DNA from: Alteracholeplasma palmae J233
GTDB lineage: Bacteria; Bacillota_I; Bacilli_A; Acholeplasmatales; Acholeplasmataceae
Reading direction: 5' to 3'
NCBI RefSeq assembly: GCF_000968055.1
Contig: NC_022538.1
Location: 124,001-188,000, forward strand
Length of the DNA: 64,000 bases
Shown: positions 56,253 through 64,000 of the stretch, in pieces
Layout: each line of letters opens with the position of its first letter
Position numbering within the stretch: position 1 is the first letter of the stretch
Notes under the pieces: generated by a model
Told to the model about the DNA's origin: nothing
Database searches by the model: none
What the model saw: only the letters and a program-made list of their open reading frames with translations
Position numbers and translations under genes: made by a program

Positions 56253-57179
56253 TTAGCTAAATAAGCAATCATATACTTCAAGATGATTTTTTAAAATAGA
56301 TTTTAATTCTCCTGGAATAAACTTTTTATTTAAAAGTAGTCTTTCTAATTCAGTATCTTCTATTTCGTTATTAAAGACTTTAACTTCAGTCATGATGCCA
56401 TGCTCTATTTTGATTTCTGTTCTGTATGTATCATGTATTTTTTTTAAGACACAACGTGGAGATTCTGCATAGTTCCATTCCCAAGTTAAATACTTATCAT
56501 TTTTTAGTAAGTTAATTTGTTCTATGACTGTATCAGATAAATGAAGCATTTTATTTTTATAATCAGAACCTAGAATAAATTCATATAAATAATTTTTAAG
56601 CTCAGTTAATGAAAATTCTGTATAATCACTAATATTAGTAACAGAAGAACGGTTAGACTTAACACTTACTGAATCAACGTCTTCCTTTTTTGGTCTTAAT
56701 AAGCCATTTAGTAAAGAAAGGTCTGTCTTATATAAAAGAGTTCCATGATGTAACAAAAGATCTTTATAAACAAATTGAGCATTACCTGAAATTTTCAATT
56801 GATTAATTTTCAAGTCACTTTTACCTACAAGTTCAACTGGAATATTAATATTATTGAAAGCTTTAATAATATTTTTAGTCATAAGTTCATAATTATTAAT
56901 ATTGCCCTTGCTCTTTGTAATATAAGTATAATTTAGGTTTCCTAAATCATGATAAACAGTTCCACCACCAGAGATTCTTCTGATAAATGGAATCCCTTTT
57001 GAAATTGCTAAGTTAAGATTAATTTCTTCAAAAATATTTTGGTTTCTTCCTACAATTAAAGAAGGTTCATTTTGCCATAATAAAAAAATATCATCATTTA
57101 AATCTAAATTTTTTAATATATATTCTTCCAATGCTAAATTGAAATATGGATCTGTACTATTATTTTCTATAGTTATCAT
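56253..57179 (-). CDS. lplA: Lipoate-protein ligase A
   Basis: The 308-residue enzyme attaches lipoate to E2 lysines via lipoyl-AMP. It has WQNEPSLIVGRNQN near residue 35, RRISGGGTVYHDLGNLNYT near residue 67 and GNAQF, and a C-terminal accessory domain as in E. coli LplA. Its substrates here are presumably the two PdhC lipoyl domains encoded 8 kb away. It lies alone on the minus strand, with a divergent lipid kinase gene upstream. Confidence 0.95.
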   Translation of the reverse strand: MITIENNSTDPYFNLALEEYILKNLDLNDDIFLLWQNEPSLIVGRNQNIFEEINLNLAISKGIPFIRRISGGGTVYHDLGNLNYTYITKSKGNINNYELMTKNIIKAFNNINIPVELVGKSDLKINQLKISGNAQFVYKDLLLHHGTLLYKTDLSLLNGLLRPKKEDVDSVSVKSNRSSVTNISDYTEFSLTELKNYLYEFILGSDYKNKMLHLSDTVIEQINLLKNDKYLTWEWNYAESPRCVLKKIHDTYRTEIKIEHGIMTEVKVFNNEIEDTELERLLLNKKFIPGELKSILKNHLEVYDCLFS

Positions 57180-57217
57180 TTTATCACCAGTAATAGTTTA
57201 ATATAAGATAGTAAAAA

Positions 57218-57246
57218 TTGCAATTATTAAGGTTAATTGATATAAT
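57218..57246 (+). promoter_or_regulatory. Promoter of the lipid kinase gene
   Basis: TTGCAA (57218-57223), 17-bp spacer, TATAAT (57241-57246). Confidence 0.85.
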
Positions 57247-57281
57247 AAAAATAGCATAACTGTGCTAAAAGGGGAAATTTT

Positions 57282-58196
57282 ATGAAAGCATTATTGATAT
57301 ATAATCCAGTAAGCGGAAAAGGTAATTCTGCTAAGAGATTAGATCATATTAAAAAATACTTTGAAAATGAAAAATGGACACTAGATATTCACGCCTCTAA
57401 GAGCGCAGAAGATATTATTGAAGTTTCTTATAATCATGCAAACATATATGAACTTTATTTAGTTTTAGGTGGCGATGGAACCATTAGTAATGTTGTCAAT
57501 GGAATGATGAAAAGTGATATCAGACCTAAACTTCTAGTCTTACCAACAGGAACAGCAAATGATTTTGCCAGTATCTTGGGCATTAAAAAGAGTAAAATTG
57601 ATGAAACACTTAACTTAATCAAAGAAGATTCCTATAGGAAAATGGATATCTATAAAGCTAATGATAAGTTTTTTACATATGCCGCAGCAATCGGTAAGTT
57701 CACTGATGTAAGTTATGATATAAAAAGAAGAACAGTTAAAAGATTTGGTCATTTTGCATATGTGTTAAAAGGATTAAGTGATATTTTAACTAAAGCAAAG
57801 TTTAATGTCAAAATTACTTTAGACGATAATACTACTTATGAAACAACAAGTTTCTTATTATTTGTTTTATCAGCTAGAAGAGTGGCAGGTTTTAATTTTA
57901 AAAAATTTGGAGATCATATCAAATTAAACGATGGTAAGCTAGAAATTGTAGTATTTAAAAGAAGACATTTTTTAAGTTGGATTAAGTTTACATTTGTTTA
58001 CTTAAGAAAAGGAAAGATTTCTAAAAAGGATATTAGATTAAGCGTATCAAGTGCTAATGTAAATATAACACCCATCAATTATAAATGGAATTTAGATGGA
58101 GAATATGGGTTTGATGGATGTGCAAAACTATTAGTAGTAAATGAAGCGATTGAAGTTTATGCTACACCAAAAGCAATTAAAAAGTATTTTATTTAG
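57282..58196 (+). CDS. Diacylglycerol kinase-type lipid kinase (YegS/DagK)
   Basis: The 304-residue soluble kinase shows LIYNPVSGKGNSA near residue 5, the nucleotide loop GGDGTISNVVNGMM near residue 63 and PTGTANDFAS near residue 87, followed by a C-terminal beta-sandwich. DagK/YegS enzymes phosphorylate diacylglycerol or related lipids. In a cell with diacylglycerol glycolipids this would recycle lipid backbones. A GGGGAAA ribosome binding site precedes the ATG; a terminator begins at the stop codon. Confidence 0.9.
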   Translation: MKALLIYNPVSGKGNSAKRLDHIKKYFENEKWTLDIHASKSAEDIIEVSYNHANIYELYLVLGGDGTISNVVNGMMKSDIRPKLLVLPTGTANDFASILGIKKSKIDETLNLIKEDSYRKMDIYKANDKFFTYAAAIGKFTDVSYDIKRRTVKRFGHFAYVLKGLSDILTKAKFNVKITLDDNTTYETTSFLLFVLSARRVAGFNFKKFGDHIKLNDGKLEIVVFKRRHFLSWIKFTFVYLRKGKISKKDIRLSVSSANVNITPINYKWNLDGEYGFDGCAKLLVVNEAIEVYATPKAIKKYFI

Positions 58197-58226
58197 AATG
58201 CATATGAACTATGCATTTTATTTTTT
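58197..58226 (+). terminator. Rho-independent terminator
   Basis: AATGCATA/TATGCATT (58197-58204 and 58210-58217), 5-nt loop, followed by T-rich sequence. Confidence 0.88.
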
Positions 58227-58244
58227 TATAAAAACTACTTTACT

Positions 58245-58282
58245 TGTCGTAGTAGTTGTGGTAAACTTTAACTACTACGACA
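58245..58282 (+). promoter_or_regulatory. Perfect 13-bp inverted repeat upstream of padR (putative operator)
   Basis: TGTCGTAGTAGTT (58245-58257) and AACTACTACGACA (58270-58282) are perfect inverted repeats with a 12-bp spacer, 27 bp before the PadR start codon. Such a long perfect repeat in a promoter region is typical of a dimeric repressor site. Confidence 0.75.
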
Positions 58283-58308
58283 GACAAGGTAGATTGGAAG
58301 TGAAAAAA

Positions 58309-58641
58309 ATGATAAGTAGTGATAATATTCGTGGATATAACGATTTAATGATTTTATCACTTTTGGAGAAAGAAGATTCATATGCCTATTTACTTTCTAA
58401 GAAAATTAAAGAGATAACGAATGAAAAATATATTATCAAAGAAACAACCCTTTATTCAGCAATGACAAGATTAGAGAAAAATGAATTTATTAGTTCTTAT
58501 TATCTAGATGTTCAAACAGGTGGATCTAAAAGGTCTTACTATAAAATTACTGCAGCAGGAAAAGAATACTTGAAAGAAAAAAAAGAAGAGTGGAAACTCG
58601 TTAAATATGTAGTGGACAAATTTACTTTGGAGGAAGAATGA
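58309..58641 (+). CDS. PadR family transcriptional regulator
   Basis: The 110-residue winged-helix protein shows GYNDLMILSLL, DSYAYLLSKKI, KETTLYSAMTRLEKN and GGSKRSYYKIT. The frame is open further upstream to 58141, but that would overlap the previous gene and cover a terminator and operator; GGAAG (58296-58300) fits the ATG at 58309. It overlaps the HAAS gene by 4 bp and heads a PadR-HAAS-ABC exporter operon, so it probably represses the exporter. Confidence 0.92.
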   Translation: MISSDNIRGYNDLMILSLLEKEDSYAYLLSKKIKEITNEKYIIKETTLYSAMTRLEKNEFISSYYLDVQTGGSKRSYYKITAAGKEYLKEKKEEWKLVKYVVDKFTLEEE

Positions 58642-59585
58642 TGAATCAAACATTAAAAAGTTTTATTGATAATTTATTTATAGGTATTGATAGTGATGAA
58701 GTTTTAAAAATAAAAGAAGGCTTATACCAGTCTACAGAAGAAAAATATGAAGACTTATTAAGCGAAGGGCTTACTGAAAATGAAGCAATTGGAAAAGTGA
58801 TTGCAGAATTTGGTGATTTAAAAGAAATACTTACAGAATTAAACATAGATAATAAGGTTTTAAATGATAAAGAAACTAAAGTAATTATAAAAACTGAATT
58901 TGAAAGAAAATATAAATCTATAAAAATAGCAGCACTTCTAATTGGCATAGCAACATTTTTAATCTTAACGGTTGTTGGAGTAGTAGCAACTATTAGTGAA
59001 TTAAAAGAATTTTCATTAAAAGATTTAACTCAAATTTTAGTTTTAATTATAGGAATTATCCCATCTATCGGAATGTATATTTATGCAGGAATTAAACTGG
59101 AATCAGAAAAAAAACAAAAAAATGTTTTATATGTTCTAGCTGAAAATACCAAAGAAATAGTAAAAAAAGAAGTTTTAGATCATAAAAAGAAATTTGTTAT
59201 GGCAATTATTTCAGGTGTATCATTATGTCTTATAGGAGTTGTACTATTTATATTAGGATCTGGTGAATTAGAAAATATATTTGCTGAACGTTCTATTTTC
59301 TATTTACTTGGCTTTATGTTGATTGGATTAGCTGTATTCTTATTTATTTACTTTGGAACGGTCAAAGAATTTTTAGATGACATAGAAAATCCAAGTAAAA
59401 TAAAAGGGGATAAAAAAGATTCAATGGCAGAAAAAGTAAGTGGAGCAATCTTTATTTTCGCAACGATCATTTATTTAATGAGTGGGTTTATCTATAAAGC
59501 TTGGGGAACAATGTGGATAGTATATCCGATTTCCGGGCTTATTGTAGGAATTATTCATATATTCTTAGGAGAAGAAAAGGAGTAA
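58638..59585 (+). CDS. HAAS-domain polytopic membrane protein
   Basis: The 315-residue protein opens with a HAAS/DUF1700-like domain (about 1-70; LKIKEGLYQSTEEKYEDLL and NEAIGKVIAEFGDL), followed by about six membrane helices (96-119, 130-150, 183-205, 217-239, 267-287 and 292-312). It differs from the other two HAAS proteins in having no DUF4097 part and more helices. It is placed between its PadR regulator and an ABC transporter, 2 bp before the ATPase start. No catalytic motif is evident. Confidence 0.8.
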   Translation: MMNQTLKSFIDNLFIGIDSDEVLKIKEGLYQSTEEKYEDLLSEGLTENEAIGKVIAEFGDLKEILTELNIDNKVLNDKETKVIIKTEFERKYKSIKIAALLIGIATFLILTVVGVVATISELKEFSLKDLTQILVLIIGIIPSIGMYIYAGIKLESEKKQKNVLYVLAENTKEIVKKEVLDHKKKFVMAIISGVSLCLIGVVLFILGSGELENIFAERSIFYLLGFMLIGLAVFLFIYFGTVKEFLDDIENPSKIKGDKKDSMAEKVSGAIFIFATIIYLMSGFIYKAWGTMWIVYPISGLIVGIIHIFLGEEKE

Positions 59586-59587
59586 AA

Positions 59588-60493
59588 ATGAGACAAACAA
59601 TTCTAGAGGTAAAAGATTTAACTAAAACGTATAAAGATGTTAAAGCAGTTGATAATATTAGTTTTACAGTGAAAAAAGGTAGTTTATTTGCATTTTTAGG
59701 ACCTAATGGTGCTGGTAAATCTACAACTATTAAAATGATTACGACTTTATTAAAACCAGATAGTGGAATGTTTTTACTAAATGGTATTTCAGATGAAAAT
59801 GAGATAAGAAATAAAATTGGTGTAGTGTTTCAAGAAAATGTTTTAGATGACTTTTTAACAGTGAAAGAAAATTTACTTGCTAGAGGGGCATTATATATTA
59901 AAGATAAAAAACAAGTTTTAGAAAGATATATGAACTTAAAAGAAAAATTTGAGTTAGAAGAAATTGAAAACAGAAGATTTAAAAATTTATCAGGTGGACA
60001 AAAAAGAAGAGTTGAAATTGCTCGTGCTTTATTCTCTAACCCCGAGATTCTTTTATTAGATGAACCAACAACTGGACTTGATCCTGAAACTAGACAACAA
60101 GTATGGAAAACATTAGATAAATTAAAAAATGATGAAGGCATCACAATCTTTCTAACTACTCACTATATGGAAGAAGCACAAGATGCTGATTATATAGTAA
60201 TTATCAATAAAGGAACAATAGAGGTTTCTGGTACTCCATCTGAACTTAAAAGTAAGTATAGTCATGATAGAATTAAAATCGTTCCAAAAGATAAAGCCAG
60301 TTTAGAACAATATTTAAAAAGCATAGATACTGATTATAAGAAAATAGCAGATCAGTATATTATAAAAGTTAAGGATACAGAACAAGCACTTAACTATGTT
60401 ACTGATATGAAAGAAAACATTAGTCAAATAGAAATTGTTAAAGGAACATTAGATGATGTCTTTGTTAATGTTATTGGTGAGCTAAATGTATAA
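59588..60493 (+). CDS. ABC transporter ATP-binding protein
   Basis: The 301-residue ATPase has Walker A GPNGAGKST near residue 40, Q-loop VVFQEN, signature LSGGQKRRVEIA, Walker B ILLLDEPTTGLDPE and the H-loop TTHYMEEA. The long C-terminal tail (about 220-301) is typical of DrrA/NatA-type exporter ATPases. AAGGAG upstream supports the ATG at 59588 rather than 59501. It overlaps the permease gene by 8 bp. Confidence 0.95.
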   Translation: MRQTILEVKDLTKTYKDVKAVDNISFTVKKGSLFAFLGPNGAGKSTTIKMITTLLKPDSGMFLLNGISDENEIRNKIGVVFQENVLDDFLTVKENLLARGALYIKDKKQVLERYMNLKEKFELEEIENRRFKNLSGGQKRRVEIARALFSNPEILLLDEPTTGLDPETRQQVWKTLDKLKNDEGITIFLTTHYMEEAQDADYIVIINKGTIEVSGTPSELKSKYSHDRIKIVPKDKASLEQYLKSIDTDYKKIADQYIIKVKDTEQALNYVTDMKENISQIEIVKGTLDDVFVNVIGELNV

Positions 60494-61364
60494 TATTTTT
60501 GAATTAACTAAAAGAAATATAAAAATATATTTAAGAGATAAAACGGCTGTATTCTTCTCGTTTTTATCAGTTATTATCATGTTATTGCTATATTTCTTAT
60601 TTTTAAACAATATGTATACTCAAGGATTTGACGCTTTTGATATAACAGATAAACAAAAAACATTTTTAGCAACAAGCCAAATGATGGCTGGAATCTTAGT
60701 TATTAATACATTGACTTTATCATTAGGAATCATGGGAAATATGGTAAGTGATTTAGAACACCACAAAATAGATTCATTTTTAGTTACTCCAGTAAAAAGA
60801 TATAAGATATTTTTAAGTTATTATTTATCTGCTGTAATTGTTACATTTGTTTTAACCTTAATTATGTGGATTCTAACGATTTTATATTTATTGGTGTCAA
60901 CAGGCTATATTTATGATTTTTCTACTATTTTAGAAATTACGCTATTATTATTAGTTTATACATTCATATCTTCATCTATTATGGTTCTTTTAGTAAGTTT
61001 TATTAAAAGTGCAAATGCTTTTGGGGCAGTTTCTGGAGTCCTAGGAACGTTTGTTGGTTTTGTTTCAGGTATCTATATGCCTTTAGCAATCTTGCCAAAA
61101 GCAGTTAGTTATATATCCAGCCTGATTCCGTTTACGCATATGACAACATTGCTCAAACAAAAAATGTTAGAAAAACCATTTAGTTTGATTATAGATAAGA
61201 TGAATCCTGAAGCAGTTTCTGAAATGAAAAATGCGTACGGAGTAAATGATATCGGTATTTTTGGACTTAATATTAGTTCTAGTGTATTAATTATTTGTTC
61301 AATTGGACTTTCTGTTATATTGTTTGGATTAACCATATATAGACTTTCAAAGAAGGATAAATAA
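60486..61364 (+). CDS. ABC-2 type transporter permease
   Basis: The 292-residue permease has six membrane helices (about 20-42, 65-87, 105-135, 150-170, 178-200 and 265-287) and the ABC-2 signature around SGIYMPLAILP near residue 197. With the preceding ATPase it forms a two-subunit exporter of the drug, lipid or peptide type; the substrate is unknown. Encoded in the PadR operon, it is likely induced by whatever inactivates PadR. Confidence 0.9.
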   Translation: MYNIFELTKRNIKIYLRDKTAVFFSFLSVIIMLLLYFLFLNNMYTQGFDAFDITDKQKTFLATSQMMAGILVINTLTLSLGIMGNMVSDLEHHKIDSFLVTPVKRYKIFLSYYLSAVIVTFVLTLIMWILTILYLLVSTGYIYDFSTILEITLLLLVYTFISSSIMVLLVSFIKSANAFGAVSGVLGTFVGFVSGIYMPLAILPKAVSYISSLIPFTHMTTLLKQKMLEKPFSLIIDKMNPEAVSEMKNAYGVNDIGIFGLNISSSVLIICSIGLSVILFGLTIYRLSKKDK

Positions 61365-61367
61365 CGT

Positions 61368-61395
61368 TTTACCAAAACTTTACAAACAATTGACT
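61368..61395 (+). promoter_or_regulatory. Pho-box-like triple repeat upstream of pstS
   Basis: Three hexamers TTTACC (61368-61373), TTTACA (61379-61384) and TTGACT (61390-61395) lie exactly 11 bp apart. In Bacillus, PhoP binds TT(A/C/T)A(A/C)A hexamers separated by 5 bp upstream of pst. A TATAAT box follows at 61428-61433. Confidence 0.65.
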
Positions 61396-61465
61396 TAAAT
61401 ATGATAGTTGCTAAGAACATAAATCTTTATAATAGGGATGTAATATGAAACCTAAGGAGAATTTT

Positions 61466-62407
61466 ATGAAAAAAATCTTAGCAGCTTTTCTTTTATTATT
61501 AGGAATAATCACATTGACTGCTTGTACAGTTGAAGAACCATCAAATGGTGGTGGAGATAATGAAACACCTCCAACACAAACAGATTCAGAAATTCAAGGT
61601 TACACAAGAGATAGTTCATCAGGGACAAGAGAAGCGTTCTTTGATATTATAGGACTTCCAAAAACTCATTCAGAAACGACTGTAGCGAAAGTTCAAGAAT
61701 CATCTTCAAATGGAGATATGATTAACAAGGTTAAAAATGATGTTAATGGTATTGGATATATTTCACTTTCATCATTAGATGGTAGTGGACTTAAAGGATT
61801 AAAATTCCAAGGCGTTGAAGCAACAGAAGATAATGTATTAAACAATACATATGAATTGAAAAGACCATTTAACTATATTACAAAAGTATCAGATGAATCA
61901 ACAGAATCAAAATTAGTAGAAGCATTTATCGCATTTATCAACACACAAGAAGGTAAGAAAACAATCCAAGATAATGGTGGGATTGTAGAAATTAAGGCAA
62001 GTGATAAAAAATGGAGCGACATAAAGTCGGAATACACTATCACAACACAAGATAATTCAGCAATTACTATTAAGTTTGGTGGATCAACATCAGTTGAAAA
62101 AATAGCTAAAGCACTAAGTGGACAATTTAAAGCACTAGCAGGAAACTTCCAAGTAGAACATAATCATACTGGATCAGGAGATGCTTATAAGAGAACACAA
62201 GGATCAGAAAAAGATGGAGCTAATGCAGTTCATATCGGATTCTTATCAAGAAACTTTGGTTCAAGTGAAGCAAATAGAGCAGAAAATACATCAGGTATCT
62301 TAGCCTGGGATGCAGTAGTAGCTGTTGTTCATACTAATAATAAATTAACTAATATTAGTGCTTCAAACTTAAAAGCTATTTTCTCAGGAATTAGAAAGAA
62401 TTGGTAA
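61466..62407 (+). CDS. pstS: Phosphate ABC transporter substrate-binding lipoprotein PstS, circularly permuted
   Basis: This 313-residue lipoprotein has an N-terminal signal with the lipobox LTAC, followed by an acidic Gly-rich linker. The order of its halves is reversed. First come the elements that normally form the second half of PstS: RDSSSGTREAF (48-58, normally near residue 140), a SNGDMINKV and GIGYISLSSL region, and RPFNYIT. After residue about 200 come the elements that normally form the first half: IKFGGSTSVEKIAKAL (about 203-218), a HTGSG loop, IGFLSR and, at the very end, NLKAIFSGIRKNW. The protein stops right after NW, where normal PstS continues to the RD-SSGTR motif. AAGGAG precedes the ATG. 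Confidence 0.87.
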   Translation: MKKILAAFLLLLGIITLTACTVEEPSNGGGDNETPPTQTDSEIQGYTRDSSSGTREAFFDIIGLPKTHSETTVAKVQESSSNGDMINKVKNDVNGIGYISLSSLDGSGLKGLKFQGVEATEDNVLNNTYELKRPFNYITKVSDESTESKLVEAFIAFINTQEGKKTIQDNGGIVEIKASDKKWSDIKSEYTITTQDNSAITIKFGGSTSVEKIAKALSGQFKALAGNFQVEHNHTGSGDAYKRTQGSEKDGANAVHIGFLSRNFGSSEANRAENTSGILAWDAVVAVVHTNNKLTNISASNLKAIFSGIRKNW

Positions 62408-62419
62408 AGGTATATAATT

Positions 62420-63367
62420 ATGCAAGAAGAACGATTGGCATTATTTAAGAAAAAAAAGAAAATTACGGATATCGTTGTTAGAAGTATTTTACTTCTAGCA
62501 ACGATTATTTCCGCTTCTATAGTTATCTTAATTGTTATTCAAATTGCAAGCCGCGGACTACGTCCGTTTTTTGCGTTTTATGATTTTGATGGGCCTACAG
62601 GACTTATAAAAGTTAAGTTGAATTTCTTTGAATTTATTTCAGGCACACAGTATATACAACCAGTATATCAAATAGGGTTTATTATTATTAACACCATATT
62701 TACAGTAGCAATTGCAGTATTATTAGCAATACCAATAGCAGTACTAACATCGCTTTATATAGCTAAAATAGCACCTAAGTGGGCTTCTGTTTTACTTACA
62801 ACAGTTGTTGAAATGCTAGCAGCTGTTCCATCTATTATTTATGGGATGTTTGGATCGGGTTTTATCGCCAAAGGCGTACAATCTTTTGCAAGACTATTTG
62901 GTCGAGAAATTGGGTTAAACTCACTTTTAACAACTATTTTAGTATTAATGATTATGGTTTTACCTACAATTACAATGATGAGCACTTTAGCTATTAAAAG
63001 TGTAAGTAAAGAAACAGAGCAAGGTTCACTTGCCTTAGGTGTGACTCCTACTAAGACATATTTTAAAGTTACAATTAAAGCTGCAAAATCAGGTATATTT
63101 GCAGGTATCATTTTAGCAATCGGAAGAGCATTAGGTGAGGCAACAGCAGTTTCTTTAGTATCTGGTAATACTGGAAAAGGACCTAATTTTGATTTATTTG
63201 GTCCAACTAGAACACTGACATCAACAATCTTAAGTGGATTAAAGGAAACTTCAGGATTTGATTATGATGTTAGATTTTCAATTGGACTAGTATTGATTGT
63301 GATCATTTTAGTTTCTAATATAGCGTTAAATTCAGTTAAAAAAAGGATGAGTAGATATGAAAAATAG
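62420..63367 (+). CDS. pstC: Phosphate ABC transporter permease PstC
   Basis: The 315-residue permease has six membrane helices (about 22-45, 90-112, 120-148, 165-185, 213-235 and 285-305). The coupling-loop motif ALGVTPTKTYFKVTIKAA near residue 203 and GRALGEATAVSLVSG near residue 236 are PstC/PstA signatures. With PstA it forms the membrane channel for phosphate import driven by PstB. It starts 12 bp after pstS and overlaps pstA by 11 bp. Confidence 0.95.
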   Translation: MQEERLALFKKKKKITDIVVRSILLLATIISASIVILIVIQIASRGLRPFFAFYDFDGPTGLIKVKLNFFEFISGTQYIQPVYQIGFIIINTIFTVAIAVLLAIPIAVLTSLYIAKIAPKWASVLLTTVVEMLAAVPSIIYGMFGSGFIAKGVQSFARLFGREIGLNSLLTTILVLMIMVLPTITMMSTLAIKSVSKETEQGSLALGVTPTKTYFKVTIKAAKSGIFAGIILAIGRALGEATAVSLVSGNTGKGPNFDLFGPTRTLTSTILSGLKETSGFDYDVRFSIGLVLIVIILVSNIALNSVKKRMSRYEK

Positions 63368-64000
63368 AAAATTATATGATTACTTTGGTAAAACATTAGT
63401 CTATGGAGCATCATTAATATCTGTTGTTGTATTAACACTTATTCTATATTTTGTTTTTAGTAATGGATTACCACTGCTTAATTTTAAGATTATTACAGGA
63501 GATAATGAAGATGTTATTACTAGTTTAAAAACAGAAAAGTTAGATAAAGACTTACTAAAGGACATTGATTATGAGGGAGTTGGATCTAAGAGATATGGCA
63601 TAGCCTTTAAAGAAGAAAATGGTATATTAAGAGTTACTTACATATCTAAAGAGTCACCTTTAAAAAATGTTAATATAGGAGACTATTTAATTGAAGGAAA
63701 TTATGAACTTATAAATGATAAAAAGGAAATGATTCAATATAGTTTAGATATGGGAATTGAAGCTTTTATAGCCATTCTTGATAAGACTGTAGAAATTAAA
63801 AGTTTACCTGTAAATATATTAGGACAAAATAGTGTTGTAAAAACAAACTCTATTTTTAAAACATTTGATATAGAATCTAAAGGGTTTGTGTCTAAAAGAT
63901 ATGGGGTCTCTTTGATAGATGGAAAGAACTTAGAAGGTAGTAATATTATTTTAGTTGAAAAGATCCATCCGGATTCACCTTTTAAAACAACTTCTTTATA
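63357..64000 (+). CDS. pstA: Phosphate ABC transporter permease PstA, N-terminal part with inserted domain (3' end outside window)
   Basis: The frame is open from an ATG at 63357, overlapping pstC by 11 bp, to the window edge (214 codons). It begins with a basic leader and a single membrane helix (about 15-36), then SNGLPLLNFKIITG, which matches the start of PstA before its GG-aIvGT segment. Instead of that segment, at least 165 hydrophilic residues follow. Two similar stretches (about 78-120 and 180-214) carry KRYGIAF/KRYGVSL followed by YISKESPLKNVNIGD or KIHPDSPF, resembling PDZ domains. The remaining permease part should lie beyond the window. The assignment rests on position and the N-terminal motif. 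Confidence 0.75.
   Translation, partial: MKNRKLYDYFGKTLVYGASLISVVVLTLILYFVFSNGLPLLNFKIITGDNEDVITSLKTEKLDKDLLKDIDYEGVGSKRYGIAFKEENGILRVTYISKESPLKNVNIGDYLIEGNYELINDKKEMIQYSLDMGIEAFIAILDKTVEIKSLPVNILGQNSVVKTNSIFKTFDIESKGFVSKRYGVSLIDGKNLEGSNIILVEKIHPDSPFKTTSL

Noticed and set aside
58141-58641. Longer PadR starting at 58141
   Set aside because: That start lies inside the lipid kinase gene and would read through a terminator and an operator-like repeat; the ribosome binding site supports 58309.
61466-62407. Frameshifted or truncated normal PstS
   Set aside because: Both halves are complete and in one frame, and the order is reversed rather than interrupted, so a frameshift does not explain it.

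Overview
This window is AT-rich (by eye about 30% G+C) Firmicute-type DNA that reads as chromosome of an Acholeplasma-like Mollicute. The reasons: standard genetic code (TGA is used as a stop, for example at 3117-3119, and Trp is TGG); Mollicute-style compact operons with many 1-26 bp overlaps; no cell-wall genes; a membrane glycolipid glycosyltransferase; a full pyruvate dehydrogenase operon with a lipoate ligase; and Bacillus-like gene orders (tsaE-tsaB-rimI-tsaD, pcrA...ligA, hprK-lgt-ppaX-trxB-whiA, pdhABCD). The species assignment is inference. The window has about 58 protein genes, two tRNAs and one gene remnant. Most are housekeeping genes on the + strand.

Layout. 1-3559: end of the c-di-AMP synthase gene cdaA, a small membrane protein, a PAS/degenerate-GGDEF membrane protein, 5-formyl-THF cyclo-ligase, YutD, a NifU-type Fe-S scaffold and YuiD. 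3615-5180: a DUF4272 protein and DegV. 5181-7144: a control region with two tandem hairpins and three precisely spaced palindromes, leading into a SatD-DUF3307 pair. 7402-13245: an S1 protein, Pgi, the t6A genes tsaE/tsaB/rimI/tsaD and a large membrane-anchored protein. 13411-16851: a glycosyltransferase-acyltransferase fusion and GlnRS. 16952-28473: DNA repair genes pcrA, a half-size UvrD, ligA and uvrA, interrupted by a minus-strand block (PadR + HAAS/DUF4097 protein, prephenate dehydratase). 28491-33736: hprK, an Lgt-HAD phosphatase fusion, trxB, whiA, acpS. 34516-38593: tex and a second PadR/HAAS/DUF4097 module. 38726-38901: tRNA-Ser(GCT) and tRNA-Glu(TTC). 39028-44718: Nudix, kinase and hydrolase genes, speA-speB, a second Nudix and pcp. 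44846-49933: pdhABCD. 49934-53049: an accessory patch (truncated ABC ATPase, barstar-like protein, Nudix, large permease-like protein). 53224-56204: a LacI regulator with a beta-propeller protein. 56253-61364: lplA, a lipid kinase, and a third PadR/HAAS module with an ABC exporter. 61466-64000: pst phosphate transporter genes, with pstA cut by the window edge.

How the genes work together. PDH and LplA form a lipoylation-dependent acetyl-CoA module. HprK and Pgi belong to PTS/glycolytic control and flux. Lgt would lipidate lipoproteins such as the PstS encoded at the far end. The GT4-PlsC fusion and the YegS/DagK-type kinase point to membrane lipid and glycolipid metabolism. TsaB/D/E make the tRNA t6A modification.

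The most unusual features are at the 3' end and around 5.2-7.1 kb. The PstS homologue appears circularly permuted: its normal C-terminal half precedes its normal N-terminal half. It sits behind three 11-bp-spaced Pho-box-like repeats, and the following PstA has a long PDZ-like insertion after its first membrane helix. The SatD protein has class III cyclase-like signature positions, is followed by a polytopic membrane protein, and lies behind three palindromes at an exact 29-bp spacing, the last overlapping the -35 element. Two enzyme fusions (Lgt-HAD and GT4-PlsC), an orphan barstar-like immunity protein and a minimal UvrD are also worth attention. No insertion sequence, CRISPR array or prophage was seen.
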